Shown here: positions 35,045 through 46,827 of the stretch, in pieces | Layout: every line of letters starts with the position of its first letter | Numbering within the stretch: the first letter of the stretch is position 1 | Notes under the pieces: model-generated | What the model was told of the DNA's origin: nothing | Seen by the model: the letters and a program-made list of their open reading frames with translations, nothing else | Databases searched by the model: none | Position numbers and translations under genes: made by a program | Source of the DNA: Bimastos eiseni | Taxonomy: Eukaryota; Annelida; Clitellata; Crassiclitellata; Lumbricidae | Length of the DNA stretch: 64,000 nt | Direction of reading: 5' to 3' | Assembly (NCBI GenBank): GCA_959347315.1 | Contig: OY365810.1 | Coordinates: forward strand, 33,079,150-33,143,149

Positions 35045-35351
35045 TATTAGAATTATTTCAGCGGTAATATTATTTAAAAAATCGATCTCGGATAAATATA
35101 TCTATTGGATACAGATTTCACGAATACGCGCCTTGGGAGGCCGATACGCCTACAAGGAAATATGCAAGTGAAAGTTTTGCAATGTGAATATCAAATCGTA
35201 TGAAAGGCTATTGACAACTTGATTGCTGTATAAAGAATGCAGCAATGCGTCTGCGCGGCGCATCTTATAAGAGAGCCACGTGCGCATTTTGACGTCGCAT
35301 AGCAACATGAATCAATACGTGACGAATAATTGGCGTCAATCTGTTGAGGTC

Positions 35352-36261
35352 TCTGTTTATTGCTTTGATCTTTGTTATGAATTATGCTGCCATAGTTTTG
35401 TCTAAGCCCGTTAGGATCATCTTCCGTGAGTTGCATGGGTTCTCTGTGTAGCAATGGTTTCTCTATTTTTCTGAATTGACTCCTAGGTCTCATCTCTGAC
35501 AAAATCTTGGCACTTCAACTCTCCCACGTCTTTATTTGATGGTTAATCACAAGGTTGGCCCCTCCAACAGTTGTTTCTTAAGTTTCCGAGAAGTTCTTTG
35601 ATTTTCAAAAAATCAGCCTTCAGGTTCAGTTACTTTAAGGATATCATATCCCCTCAAAGACCTATATATATGTACCTCACCGCTCTGGGGTTGAACTTCA
35701 AAGTAAGAGACTGCTCGGTGAGGCAATGACATCAGTGGAGCTGGCTTCGGTGATGCGCGAGTTGTTTTGGCTCACCGGGAACCCAGAAAATGGCTGACCG
35801 ACGCAAGAGGTAGGTGTTGGAAGGACGTCTGAGGGCAAATTAGGCCTAAACGACAGACCTACGGACCACCATACCTTACCAGGAGAGGGGTGGTCACCAC
35901 ATAGAATAGCATTAAGAAACCTCAAAATGAATACGTACATGTACTCAAATAGTATATGTAGGCTATTAGTTGAGGCCTTATCGTCGGCATAATGACTGAC
36001 GGATAAGAGGAGAGAAGGAGAGAGTGAAGGATATAATTGACTGGTGTCAGGCACGCACGATTAAAAAATAAGTTATTTTTCGAAGCCCAAACACTGATGA
36101 TGACTCTGGTAGCCAGTAAAATTATTGATAGCGTAGTTAATTTATTTGTAGGGTAAAGCAAATAACTTACATGATTAAGTGACGTAAATAAGTAGCTGCA
36201 GGTATGGTAAGCAGAGGTGTAAGAAAGTTTTGAAAAGTAGGAGGCATCATTTAAAAAATAT
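35352..36261. other. Gene-free stretch
   Basis: No gene recognised. Frames at 35,698-36,284 (minus) overlap each other and have no domain. Confidence 0.45.
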
Positions 36262-36424
36262 TGCGCGAAATGGGGGGGGGGCACACATTATCTTAGCAAA
36301 AGTAATCTTAAAAATCCATTGGATAAACATAAAAAGAAGCGAATTGGGGGGGCACATGGGGGGTACTGAGCACTAAAACTGGGGGGCCGGTGGCCCCCTG
36401 CCCCCCGCTTGTTACACCCCTGAT
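36262..36424 (-). mobile_element. Possible end of a DNA transposon (CAGGGGTGTAAC terminus)
   Basis: Minus strand begins CAGGGGTGTAACAAGCGGGG and continues through G/C homopolymers. CAGGGG-GTA-C termini followed by G-rich stretches are common in hAT-type and related elements of invertebrates. The partner end was not located. Confidence 0.35.
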
Positions 36425-36838
36425 GGTAAGATAATTAATTTATCAGTGATTGACGAGTGAAATGCAAAAATGGCTACCATGAAACTTCGCAACTTAATGA
36501 TGAAATAACATATTCGACGAAACAATCTTTACTTTGTGAGAGACGTTTAAGTGCAGACGTTGTAAAAACATGTGACTAACGAAGTCAGTTCTATAACCAC
36601 ACTCCAGTTTCAACTGTTCCGTTGAAAAAAGCAGACATAGGCCTACACGACATACGCAATAATTGTAATCAGTATCTTTCGTGTTTCGACTCGTGATTGG
36701 TTCATTTGCATAATAATTGGTTTTCAAACGATGTCTATGACGCTCTTTGTAGTTCATCCATATACTGAGTTGCAGAGATTTTGACATAAATGTTTTTACA
36801 CTAGATTCAATTTAAAGGCGTAGTAGATTACGTCGGAC

Positions 36839-37523
36839 CAGAGTTGTCTATGGGTCCAATTTTCATGATCAGACCCAACCCGACCCATTATAACTGTAGC
36901 CCACCCGACCCGACTTTTAAAGGCAAATATCTGACCCGACCCATGACGTATATGACCCGACACAATCCGACCCGCCGTTAGTGCTAATTATACTCATATT
37001 ATTTATCGTCAAATTAAATGTAAAAACGCAGCACAGTCAGACCGTCAAAATGATCATAATTTTGATTTGTGGGGACGTATCGGGGAAGAGATCCTTTATT
37101 TAATCCATTTATTTTGGCCTAATCTTTATTCCTCCATAAATATAATATGCAAACGAATTCCGGATATTATTGGCTATGTAAGAATCCGGCCCGCATGCCC
37201 CAGCGTTGCCATCTCAGCTAATTCACACCTTTGTAATAATGCCCTGACCTTTCGTTTTTCATAAAAAAGAACAAATCCGGTGTTGCCTACGTCTTTGCGC
37301 TAATTCCTTCGCCATATTCAACTTATTTGATTGTAACTGGTTAAAACTGTGAATCTTACTGAGTTTATAATTAAGCTATGCAAAAAATTGATGGGTCGAA
37401 ATGGGTCCGAGTTTGGGACCCGACCCAATCCGACCCGCCAGGGTTTTTACCCGACCCGACCTGCCTAATCCACAGATATCCGTGACCCGATCCCCGGATT
37501 GACCCGACTCGTGGACAACTCTG
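36839..37523. mobile_element. Non-autonomous hAT-type element, 685 bp
   Basis: Ends are CAGAGTTGTC and GACAACTCTG, inverted. Flanks are CGTCGGAC (36,831-36,838) and CTTCGGAC (37,524-37,531), an 8-bp target duplication with one mismatch, as expected for hAT. Both subterminal regions are crowded with GACCCGACC motifs in opposite orientation. No transposase is encoded. Confidence 0.82.
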
Positions 37524-38411
37524 CTTCGGACATTCAAGAATATTTCGTTCACCTAAATTTTATTTTTGGAATGAGCATATTATACAAAATGTGGTATCGA
37601 TGGTTTAAATGAAACGAAAACAAACAGAAGAAAATCTTTTATGATATTCAATATGGCTCACATGATCGCCTGTCTCTTGGATGTTCTTCGTCATGTTACT
37701 AAATTGAAATGCTGTTGGAAATAGGAAATCGTTCAACTCACAACGTATGACCAATTTATTCTCCGCGACTATGACTTCCTCGTCCGATCGACGTACTTGT
37801 AGTTGGCACAATTACGCGAATTATAAAATTGGTCCCTTAAGTAGTCTAATTCCAAAATCACTTGGTGATGAAGAATATTAATTATTAATTTTAGCCTAAA
37901 TTATAGCGTAGGCTATTATTTAGGTTAAAATGTAATTCCAATATCACTTGGTGATGAAGAATATTACATACTAATTTTAACCTAAATTAAAGCGTGTGCT
38001 GAACTTTGTGGTCAGCACAGAAATGGTGTCGCCAACTGGCGACCGTAAGTGAACTAGCACAACGGCTATCGACAATGGTGGAGGAAATGACTGTCAGAAA
38101 CATGTTTGTTGGCAAATAGTGATTTGCGATTAAGTTAGTTCCTAATCTTTACCCCCCCCCACTAAAACCAAAAGCAACGCAATGTAAATCAAAGGAATCA
38201 TTGCGGAACTCAATGAGATGATAACCAAAGGCGCTAAACCAATAATGTTAGGACACATGGATTTAAACTTGTTGTAAGACTACTCAAAGCAATACCCATG
38301 CCCAACATTTTTAGGAGGAAAATAGCGAAGTAGGGGTTTGCTTGCTGATGCCATGCCATCAGTGGTGGCTTTACCACCTACATGCAGGGCTCAACGCGAG
38401 GTGGAAAGACC
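37524..38411. other. Gene-free stretch with an 85-bp tandem duplication
   Basis: The segment at 37,849-37,908 recurs at 37,934-37,993 (ATCACTTGGTGATGAAGAAT in both). CACTTGGTG is itself a near-palindrome. Nothing else supported. Confidence 0.6.
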
Positions 38412-39178
38412 CAGGGTTGTATGGTCTCGGGACAGTGTCTCGGTCTCGAGACGTCTCGAGACAGTTTCTTAGTGTCTCGGTCTTGGTCTCGGAAGCCTAA
38501 TTTTTAGAAACTGTCTTGAAGTGAAAGTCTTGTTCTGTCTTGAACAAGCGGTCTCGATAGGTTTCGCGTTAACTGTCTGACAATTTTGCACTAGAAACTT
38601 AAACCGGAATTTAAGAAAAACGGTAATTCTGGTAAGCGCGCGAGTCACATGATACTGAAATCAATTCAATTGTCTTAAAGGGGGAAAATGTCTGAGAGAG
38701 AACCTGAAATTGTGAAGTTTGCGTTTACGCAATTTGAAGTTATGCCTACTGACAAACAATTGGCTATTAGCTTGTCATTGATATAAAACCACCATAACCG
38801 AAACGATCAGAACAACTTCGAGTTTCTCAGGGTGAGTAAGAATATGCGCAAATTTGTAATTTCCTTTGGTATTTGTATCGAATTTGCTTGTTTAAAATCG
38901 TCTTTCTTTATACTATTCAGGAGATAGGCCGAAAAAGAAATATCGAAAAAGATAAAACTCGGCAATATAATAACTGTTCTTGGGAATCGGTACGATATAC
39001 ATTATAATTAAGTTTCAAATTGAAATTACAAATGAACCTTATTCCCGAAAACTGATACACTAGTATTTTTACAGCCTTTTATATCGGATCACTCGTCTTT
39101 CACTGTCTCGAGCTGTCTTGAATCTAGTGTCTCGGTCTCGTCTTGGTCTTGAAGTTTAAAGTCTTGCATACAACACTG
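38412..39178. mobile_element. Non-autonomous hAT-type element with GAGACC subterminal repeats
   Basis: 767 bp. Termini CAGGGTTGTA and the reverse complement of CAGTGTTGTA. Perfect 8-bp target duplication GAAAGACC at 38,404-38,411 and 39,179-39,186. Both ends contain many copies of TCTCGGTCTTGG / CCAAGACCGAGA. No ORF for a transposase. Confidence 0.87.
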
Positions 39179-39387
39179 GAAAGACCTAGCAGGAACATTG
39201 AACAGGTTTGCATTGCTATTGTCGCTGCTTCCTTGTATTCTGTTCAAATCTAAATCCTTGATAAGTAATATGAAAAACCCACAATGAACCATAATACCAG
39301 ATGAAACCGGATGTCATCTGTTGAGTGATGCCAGTATTCATCTACTGTATGCCATGAAATTGTCATCTCTCGACTGCCAGTGTCCTG

Positions 39388-39603
39388 ATGTGTCGTGAGC
39401 CTATAAGAAATTATTATGTGTCAGGCGATGCCCTGCTGACGGGATCTGTCAATTGGTCCATAGAAAACATCGCCACGTTGACAGCTGGGGACAGATCCAT
39501 TGAGGTTGTACATTCAGTATTCCATTGGACACACATTCGGGCTTGGATATATTCTCTCGTTATTATCTTGATCTGGTGTTATTTTGCTGCCATTATAGCG
39601 TAG
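39388..39603 (+). pseudogene. Decayed GPCR fragment (TM3-TM4 region)
   Basis: One 71-codon frame contains TLTAGDRSIEVVHSVFHWTH and RAWIYSLVI. It aligns with TLERYVKIVHAMFHKKHCRQWMYF of the local receptors: the S-x-x-N, L-T, R, V-H-x-x-F-H, H-x-R-x-W-x-Y positions are kept while ERY has become DRS. No preceding TM1-TM2 or following TM5 was found, and the strand is opposite to the other receptors. A relic of an older family member. Confidence 0.55.
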
Positions 39604-40030
39604 GCCTTAAACTGTATCATTTCCCAATTCATTCAAATATATTCGATGGGAAATGAAATGGCAGAGTTATGTGCTTCACAGCTGATTTGTTATCTGGGGA
39701 TTGTAATACAATGCAAAGACTGCATTTGATTTCTATGGCTCTTCCTATAAAGTTCAGACGTGCACACATCTAGGCCCGTTGAGAGCAAAGTGGGTGCCCG
39801 GTTAAACTTATATTTTTGACTGATTGACAGTATACAGTACCAAGCATGTTGCAAAATTTCAAGCACTAAACTTACATCATACATGTACATGATACATCAC
39901 TCACTTATCAAGGTTTTCATCGATTCATCATCATTCATCATTATCAGTCAGCCTGCCTCCGTCTGAATGATGATGAAAATAATAGTTTTCTTTAATTCCT
40001 AATTTTAAGGAAAAAAGATAAAAAGGAAAA
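39604..40030. other. Gene-free stretch
   Basis: Between two relics; contains a short CATCATCATT cluster at about 39,925-39,945. Nothing else seen. Confidence 0.45.
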
Positions 40031-40333
40031 ATGAAAGCCTACAAACATCCACAAACTGCAGTTGTTGAAACAGTTTTGCTTGTAAAGTCTGCAAGGGATG
40101 AGTTCAGAGATGAAATATTTTATCCGATTGTTGATTCCGTAGTTGATGGACTTAAAAAACGTTTTGTTGCAGTGTCAAGTCTTTTACAACAAACTTCCAG
40201 CTTCCGTTGCAAGTGCAGAGAAATCATTCAGTGTGTTAAAATGAGTCAAACACCATCAGCGGGCAACAATGTGTCAAAACAGAGTCAATGGATTTTCAAT
40301 GTTGCCATTGAAGCGGAGTTGGCAAAAACATAA
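40031..40333 (+). pseudogene. hAT/ZMYM1-like transposase fragment
   Basis: A 100-codon frame with RDEIFYPIVDSVVDGLKKRF. This F-[YF]-P-[IL]-[IVL]-D-x-[IVL]-x-x-x-L-x-x-R-F pattern is typical of hAT-derived, ZMYM1/TTF-type proteins, in the segment before the C-terminal dimerisation region. Only about 100 residues are present where the family usually has several hundred. Assignment by pattern only. Confidence 0.4.
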
Positions 40334-41061
40334 AATTTTGATTTAGCTATTGATTCTTCTGAAAGCAAAAAGGCCAGAAAGGCTATGTCACGATCCTTCT
40401 TGATCCGTGACGGTTCGTTTTCTCATCTATCAAACACGAACAACGACGCATCTTTGATGTTTATGGGACTGCTGAAGCACACTTAATAATTATTGAGCAG
40501 TGCTTTAATTTTACAGAGTCGGCCCATAATTTCATTCTAGGTACTTGATAATTTTAATAAAATACAGCTCCGCTACTGTGATTTACATACATTTACAACT
40601 CCGTCATTTTATTTAAAAATACACAGTCCAAAGTAATGTCACTGTTCATAATTAGTGATTAATTATTATTTTTATTATTAATCCTGCGTAGCAATGGGAT
40701 ACAGCAACTCCAATTATTCTGAGTACAAATTATTTCATTTGTACTATGAACTAATAGTCACGGAGTGGTAAACCATGATCAACGAACTATCCATTGAATC
40801 TTATTTTGAACTCATTGGTTACATTCTGGTGCCAGAATGATGTAAGGGACAAAACAGAGACAGACATTCCAATCAAAATTTAAAAACGTCCTCTTGACAC
40901 GTTCCAAAAGAAACTGTTTCTGTTTCTTTGCTTTAGGTCTAATTACTGTTTCTTTCTTCCCTGTCCTCAGCTGCTGGTCGGTTTATCTGAGGTAAAAATT
41001 GTGAACACAAAGTGCCATGCTGGTTGGTCTCCAGCATGTTTGACTGCGACCCTTTCATTCA
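40334..41061. other. Gene-free stretch
   Basis: AT-rich, no gene or matched repeat recognised. Confidence 0.5.
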
Positions 41062-41180
41062 TACACACACACACACACACACACGTACACACACACACGC
41101 GTGCACGCGCACACACACGAACACACACACGCACACACACACGCGCACGCCCACGCGCATATATATATACATATATATAT
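41062..41180. repeat. (CA)n microsatellite ending in (TA)n
   Basis: Alternating CA with CG interruptions, then ATATATAC. It lies just outside the left boundary of duplication copy B. Confidence 0.9.
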
Positions 41181-41379
41181 ATTCATTTTGAACTAGTCTA
41201 GCACTTGACAACGTTTGCTCAAAATTTAATAGTTAAAAATATCGATTCGAATTTTTCTTTACCAGTAGCGCAGTTATTCGTTGCGTCATCTATCTTGGTG
41301 GATTTATCATGAAAGATGCTTTAAATTCTCCGGGTCTGTACACTGACCGGAATCTGTTATTACACTTTGATCGTTCTAT

Positions 41380-41644
41380 ATGGCCGATTGGTTAGAGCGG
41401 TCGGCCCGTAACACTTAGTGTGCGCTAAGTGAGCGGGTCAGAGGCGTCAGTCACTGTGTAGGGACCTTGAGCAAGTCCTCGTCCTGGGAGTCACTGTGTA
41501 GCGACCTTGAGCAAATCCTTTCCGCAAAATTCTCTGCAGTAGGCCTACTACTGCAAATGCGCCGTCGAGGCGTGTGTGTGCACTTCTGAGCAGAAAATGT
41601 TGGAAGAAGGGCGGGATCAAATTTCGGCAATAAATAAATAAATG
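41380..41644 (+). mobile_element. tRNA-derived SINE, copy 1
   Basis: Starts TGGCCGATTGGTTAGAGCGG (A-box-like). The B box is damaged (GCGGGTCAGAGGC). The body block GGACCTTGAGCAAGTCCT is followed by a partial internal duplication, then GCCGTCGAGGCGTGTGTGTG and GTTGGAAGAAGGGCG, with an ATAAATAAATA tail. Confidence 0.78.
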
Positions 41645-41657
41645 TAATCTAGTGTAA

Positions 41658-41855
41658 TGGAGCACTTATATAGCGCCAACTAAACACAATGCAAAACGGA
41701 AATAAGAAAGTCTTCAAGCGCTTCCGGAAGGCAGCAGGGGCGAGAGAGAGAGAGAGCAGCTGCTTCAGAAAAGAAAGAGGGAAGCTGTTCCAGCTGGTGG
41801 GACCAACGTAGCGAAGCTCTATATCCTAGATGCAACACGATCAAAACTTCAAACG
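41658..41855 (-). mobile_element. LINE C-terminal and 3' tail fragment (copy B)
   Basis: Minus strand keeps one open frame: YVGPTSWNSFPLSFL, then AAFRKRLKTFLF, followed by GGCGCTATATAAGTGCTCCA. This is a classical end of a CR1/L2-type LINE. Confidence 0.72.
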
Positions 41856-42389
41856 CAATTGTTGGCACCTGACAAATCAGCTCAGCATATTTGCGGGAGA
41901 ACGCCAATTGTGACTTCGTTAGTCTTATGAGCATTGCTTGCATGTCGATGAACCATCTTGTTAGTGAGCTTTAAGTATCAGCGCACAAACCGCGATAATC
42001 CTACTCCCAAATTGTTGGTGTAGGTCATTCCACGGCAAAGGACTCACTACTGTAAAATCTGGGTTAGAGAAGTTTGCGACTGGACTGAGGAAGATTGAGT
42101 ATCGATCTTGATTCCTGATGACGTAGATGGACATTTGAGCATCGGAGAAAACGAGCCTGTCATACATGGCAAAAGAATTAAACATGTAGACTGCAGAGGG
42201 GTTAGTCTAATGATATTACTAATTGCTTAGCTTCGGTGTTTTTAATTGCTAACTCAAAATAAAAGCTGAAAAGACAAGATTACGATAATTATGTATATGA
42301 GACGGTCAAACTATGATTTCAATCAATCAATCAACGTCAATTTGATATAGCACTCCTTCAAGGTATCTACTTGATAATAGCTCGTACCT

Positions 42390-42795
42390 CGTCAAGTTTC
42401 GACTTAGTTGTCTGTGATCACTATTACGATTTCCTGACGCGAGTGATAGATTGATTTTAGTTGGAAATTCAATGTACTGCTACTTAGTGGCTCACTAATA
42501 CGTACACAAATTTAAGTGTGCATGTGCGCAAGTTGGCATAATTATATTCATAGCAATTGGTCATGAGTAAATTATTGTCTGCGCTCTTGTCAGCAAATGA
42601 TTTGTGACCTACAGCAGACGACGGATTTTAGGTTATCAGATCTCTGTTTTTTTTATTGTGAACTCCAAATTTCTAATGCGCGACTAAAATGCCAAGTGCA
42701 GCCCTGCAACTGTTGAAATTCCAACAAAAGTCAATTCATCACTCGGGTCAGGAAATCGCAATAGTTGTCATAGACAACTAAGTCGAAGCTTGACG
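42390..42795. repeat. 83-bp inverted repeat, about 87% paired
   Basis: Arms 42,390-42,472 and 42,713-42,795 match in inverted orientation at 72 of 83 positions by hand count (core CGACTTAGTTGTCT). Only the right arm has a counterpart in copy A (about 30,068-30,150); the left arm lies in a stretch specific to B that starts with a LINE-like tail (42,318-42,380). Confidence 0.7.
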
Positions 42796-43782
42796 TTGTA
42801 GGTGCGACAATCTTGACTTATTCTGACTTAATATGAAAGCAGTGCGTATGCATCAATAATGTCTTTGCTCAATAAAATTTCTTTCAATAAACTTTCATTG
42901 CTTTTTATTTGAAATGGTTGAATTTGTTCTCATGCCTGAGGTGAACGTTCCTGAGTGATGCACTCAGAAAATTTCAATTGTGAATGCCTTAATATGGACT
43001 TAATTTATTATATATTATGGATCTCGTAACGTTGTGAGGCCACAAAACATGAGAGGCTGCACACAATCGTTTGTATGGAAGCATGTGACACATAGAATAT
43101 TTTTCAAAATTGCTATTTTGAGTGTGACTCAAACCTCTAATAAATCAAGTGCACAATTACTGATTTCTAAGTTCAGTTATTCTCAGAATGAATACCTCCC
43201 GTCCCACGATCTCTTGAATCAACGTCTGGATCATATCCAAATACGATTATGATCAACTATGTTGGTCCGTTGAATGAGGGTTACTAGATATCTTTCAATC
43301 AGTAGTACCACCGAATCTTACCCCTCTCTGTAGGCCTACCGCACGATCATTGCTATACCTAAATCGGCAAGTTTATAATCAACTGTGGATACAGGTGAAT
43401 AAAATCATGAGTAGAGCTTCGCTATCAGCTTAGAAGATAAATAATATGTCACAATATTAATTTTACGTCGATGACTTATGCAACATAAGAGTGTTGTCGA
43501 GCAGTGATCCACGTCAGTTTGTTCAGTAAAAGAATGGTGGGGTTATATAAGAAAAAAAATCTTTTTGCACAGATGTGTCTATCAGTGCAAACCGGTTCCC
43601 AGTTTAGTGCACATGATATGATATGCAAAAATTAAAATTTTGCTAAAGTCCGATGACTGCATTTGATCGTAAAATTTGTCAATTTCAAATGAGCTAAATA
43701 TGCATTAATTTCTTTTTCTCGATTCAATAAGGAAAAGGGTAACTAAATAAATGACTTTTATTTGCAATTGACGAGCGCACAT

Positions 43783-43783
43783 G

Positions 43784-43814
<31 letters not shown>

Positions 43815-43930
43815 GTCATCATCATCATCATCATCATCATCACCATCATCATCAGCATCATCAGCATCATCATCATTATCCTCATCAGCATCATCATCAT
43901 CATCCTCATCATCCTTACCATCATCATCAC
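43783..43930. repeat. (CAT)n microsatellite
   Basis: About 145 bp of CATCAT with a few substitutions, expanded relative to the 27-bp tract in copy A (32,022-32,048). It is the tail of the minus-strand LINE relic next to it. His-, Ser- and Met-rich frames here are artefacts. Confidence 0.92.
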
Positions 43931-44065
43931 TGCTTCCTGACCCCAGCCCTCAGGCGGAGTATAGTATGAATGAAGAATCTCCACTGTTAACTTCATACAA
44001 TGTTACATCCATTGTTAATCAAAGTGATTCCCTGTTCTAGTAAATTTATTCTTCTCTTTTTTAAA

Positions 44066-44252
44066 TTTCCATCGCCCTTCTTCCTAAATTTTTTGCTCAG
44101 AAATGCACAGCACTGCAATCGACGGCGCAATTGTAGTTGTACTGCGAGCAATTATTGTGCATGAACGACTTGCTCAAAGTCCCTACACAGTGACTCCTCG
44201 GACGAGGGTCGAACCCGCTCACTCAGCGCACACTTATCGGCCACAACGCCAC
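44066..44252 (-). mobile_element. tRNA-derived SINE, copy 2
   Basis: Minus strand: GTGGCGTTGTGGCCGATAAG, B box GGGTTCGACCC, then GGGACTTTGAGCAAGTC and GGAAGAAGGGCGATGG. Part of the A-box region is deleted. It interrupts sequence that is continuous in copy A near 32,160. Confidence 0.82.
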
Positions 44253-44254
44253 AC

Positions 44255-44410
44255 GTTGTCTATCCATCATAGTCTTGGTCTGTCTTTGTTTCTTCTTCCC
44301 TCGGATCCTGAGTGGAGTGTATTGTGTGGGATTCTGAGTATTCATCTGGCATTCTCTGTACTTGTACAAACCATCGTAATCTTCGTTGAACCAATGCATG
44401 TCCAGTAGAG
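44255..44410 (-). mobile_element. LINE ORF2 C-terminal relic (copy B)
   Basis: Same R-W-F-x-Q-V-Q-R-M-P block as at 32.0-32.3 kb in copy A, now separated from its 3' tail by the SINE. Confidence 0.65.
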
Positions 44411-44864
44411 CTATTTGGATATCATATGCTTGTCATGGGTGTCCGTGCTGTTATATAACACACCGAGCTGAGGAACCGAGTTCGATTTGGCAGAGCATCA
44501 TGTTCATGTTCAAGAAAAGTTTTTGGGCCACTTTTGACGTTGGCATACGACAGGGAATCAGATAAAGTAAAGTAGTTTTGACCATATTTATTCCTTCTCA
44601 ATCAACAATAACAGCCATGTGAAATTTAAAAAAAATGTTTTAACTCTAAAAAAGATACAAACACATATAAATAATTTCTCGGGTATCGTGTCCCACACCA
44701 GCTAAAAATCACGCAATGCATTTACAACGGAGACATCGCTTGCGACGCCAGCTAATAATAATAATTATAGCGATCAATTAAATTGATTCTTTTATTAAAC
44801 TACAGAGATCAAGGATACCGCCGTCGCAATCGCAGTTGCACTTGGCGATGTGTTCAACCCATGA

Positions 44865-46582
44865 TCAGGTTGTAGTTTGTCCGGTTGTAGGGTTTCTAAT
44901 GGCATTCATGACGCTATTGACGCTGTTGTTGCTCTCCGTTCGTCGTCTGTTGCAGAGTAGCTGACTTAGATACTTTTTGACTGGATCCAATTTGGCAGCG
45001 TAGATGAACAGATTGAGACAGACGTTCAAGAAGGCGATGAACACCGTAACGAAGCGTATAAATATTATCTGAAGTGTACAACGTTATAAAGCTCAGATTG
45101 TAGAGAAAGAAGCCGATGCGAGTTGGAGACCAACAGAGACCAAACACGTTGAGATGATTAGATAAGTTTTGATGATGCTCATTTGGGTTTTCATGGTTTT
45201 CTGTTGAGCAACACTCTTCATCATGTTGTTGAAGTTAACTACACGCACAGAATATTCACATAATAAAAGAGTTTTCCGTTTTGAATGTGTCACGTGTTTT
45301 ATTCAAAACACGTATTATCATTAGTTGTAAGTCACTTGTAAGCAAAGCAATGTAACATTTTGTCTCATTCAGAGAGGGAATAATGTGAACACTGCGAAAT
45401 CGATTTCGTATTATCTCTGGGGTAATTTGAAGTCGATTTCAGATTACCGGGGGGAGGGGGGTAACTTGAAATGGAAAGTAACTTGAAATCTTTGCATGAA
45501 CGATTTCAGATTACCATTCACCTTACACCCCGGTAACTTCAAGTCGATTTCAGATTACCGGGAGGTAACTTGAAATGGGGGTTACTTGAAGTCTTTACAC
45601 CGGTCTTATTCTAAAATCATGATGGAAAAAATTATCTTATCTCTAGTATTTCAGCAATGGCATGCTATTTCATGTCCAATTAGAATGCGGTTATTTTATA
45701 ATTTAATTAAACATATGTCTGTGATATGACTTGAGCGGTGTGGTTTAACAATAAAAATTACAAAGCTGGTTTGCTGGGTTAGTTTAGTTGTCAGCCTTCA
45801 ACGTATAGAAGTAAAAGTGTTCTCTGAGCAACGTACTACTCAGGAACAATAAATATTTAACTATATAAACTGCTCACTCATGAATTTTTAACGCTTCAGG
45901 AAACTAATAGACCTATTGGAACAGTGAGTAACGCAATTGCTCTACCTTTATATTTTACAGACTTAACTGTAACTTGAGGTACGTACCTGGAACTATGCGT
46001 TTGTGTGTGACCCGCAGTATTCTTGAATAGCAGAACACGAAGACAACCAGCGGCACAACGAAGGACATCATAAATCTATAGACGGCGTAAGCGGTGGCAT
46101 TCAAAGTAGCCGGAAACTGACCGAAAATGAGGCACTCACCTCTTGTGACGTCGTTGCTAATGAACGAAACGCATGCGTTAAAGGCCAAGTCGAAGTTTAC
46201 CCACGTCAAGCTAATCGCCACAAAGTACATCCACTGGCGACAGTGTTTCTTGTGGAACATCGCATGAACTATCTTCACGTATCTTTCTAGAGTCAAGACG
46301 ACAAGGTTGGCTGTGGAAAAATCCAAGAAATGCCAAACCAACGTCTCGCTGGTCAGAGTTTTGCAGAGCACCCTTCCAATAACGGTACTGTAATCGATGT
46401 TCAACATTTTAACAACGTAGCTGAGAACGAGTAGCAAGCAACAGAGAAAGTCAAGAGTCATCTGATTAAAAACGATAGAAATCTCATACTTTCGGGCTTT
46501 CGACTTGGCAAGAATTAGAAGCATTAGAAGGTTAGCGACTGCACCAATGAATCCAACCAACAGACGTCTCGAAAGCAACCAT
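44865..46582 (-). pseudogene. GPCR pseudogene (duplication copy B)
   Basis: Homologous to the intact receptor at 32.8-35 kb: exon 1 about 45,987-46,582, exon 2 about 44,865-45,238, with both splice sites preserved. Lesions: a 5-bp deletion at about 46,557-46,560 shifts the frame after roughly nine codons; a 1-bp deletion near 45,135 in TM6; a 7-bp insertion near 45,065 between TM6 and TM7; and a transition at 45,009-45,011 that turns the Pro of NPxxY into Leu. Open frames that seem to start in exon 1 lack an ATG. Exon 1 is about 98-99% identical to the intact gene, exon 2 only about 92% by eye. Too many lesions for assembly error alone. Confidence 0.9.
45378..45603. repeat. Minisatellite of near-palindromic units in the pseudogene intron
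   Basis: Repeats of GGTAACTTGAAAT and ATTTCAGATTACC alternate around GTCGATTTC. Several are inverted relative to each other, so the block can fold on itself. No counterpart in the intron of copy A. Confidence 0.75.
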
Positions 46583-46827
46583 TATTAGAATTATTTCAGC
46601 GGTAATATTATTTAAAAAATCGATCTCGGATAAATATATCTATTGGATACAGATTTCACGAATACGCGCCTTGGGAGGCCGATACGCCTACAAGGAAATA
46701 TGCAAGTGAAAGTTTTGCAATGTGAATATCAAATCGTATGAAAGGCTATTGACAACTTGATTGCTGTATTAAGAATGCAGCAATGCGTCTGCGCGGCGCA
46801 TCTTATAAGAGAGCCACGTGCACATTT

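Larger units (their letters stand above)
27971..35351. repeat. Segmental duplication, copy A
   Basis: Collinear with 41,199-47,706. Shared landmarks include TGCTCAAAATTTAATAG (27,988 and 41,216), the LINE tail at 29.1/41.7 kb, CCTCTCTGTAGGCCTACCGC (31.53/43.32 kb), the CAT microsatellite (32.02/43.78 kb) and the whole GPCR locus. Copy A has about 0.9 kb of extra sequence at 28.14-29.08 kb and the foldback element at 30.3 kb. Identity varies strongly along its length. Confidence 0.88.

Noticed and set aside
40031..40333. Host gene of the ZMYM family
   Set aside because: Only about 100 residues, no flanking exons, and surrounded by transposon debris.
43724..44040. Poly-His, poly-Ser and poly-Met frames
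   Set aside because: Three frames of the same (CAT)n array.
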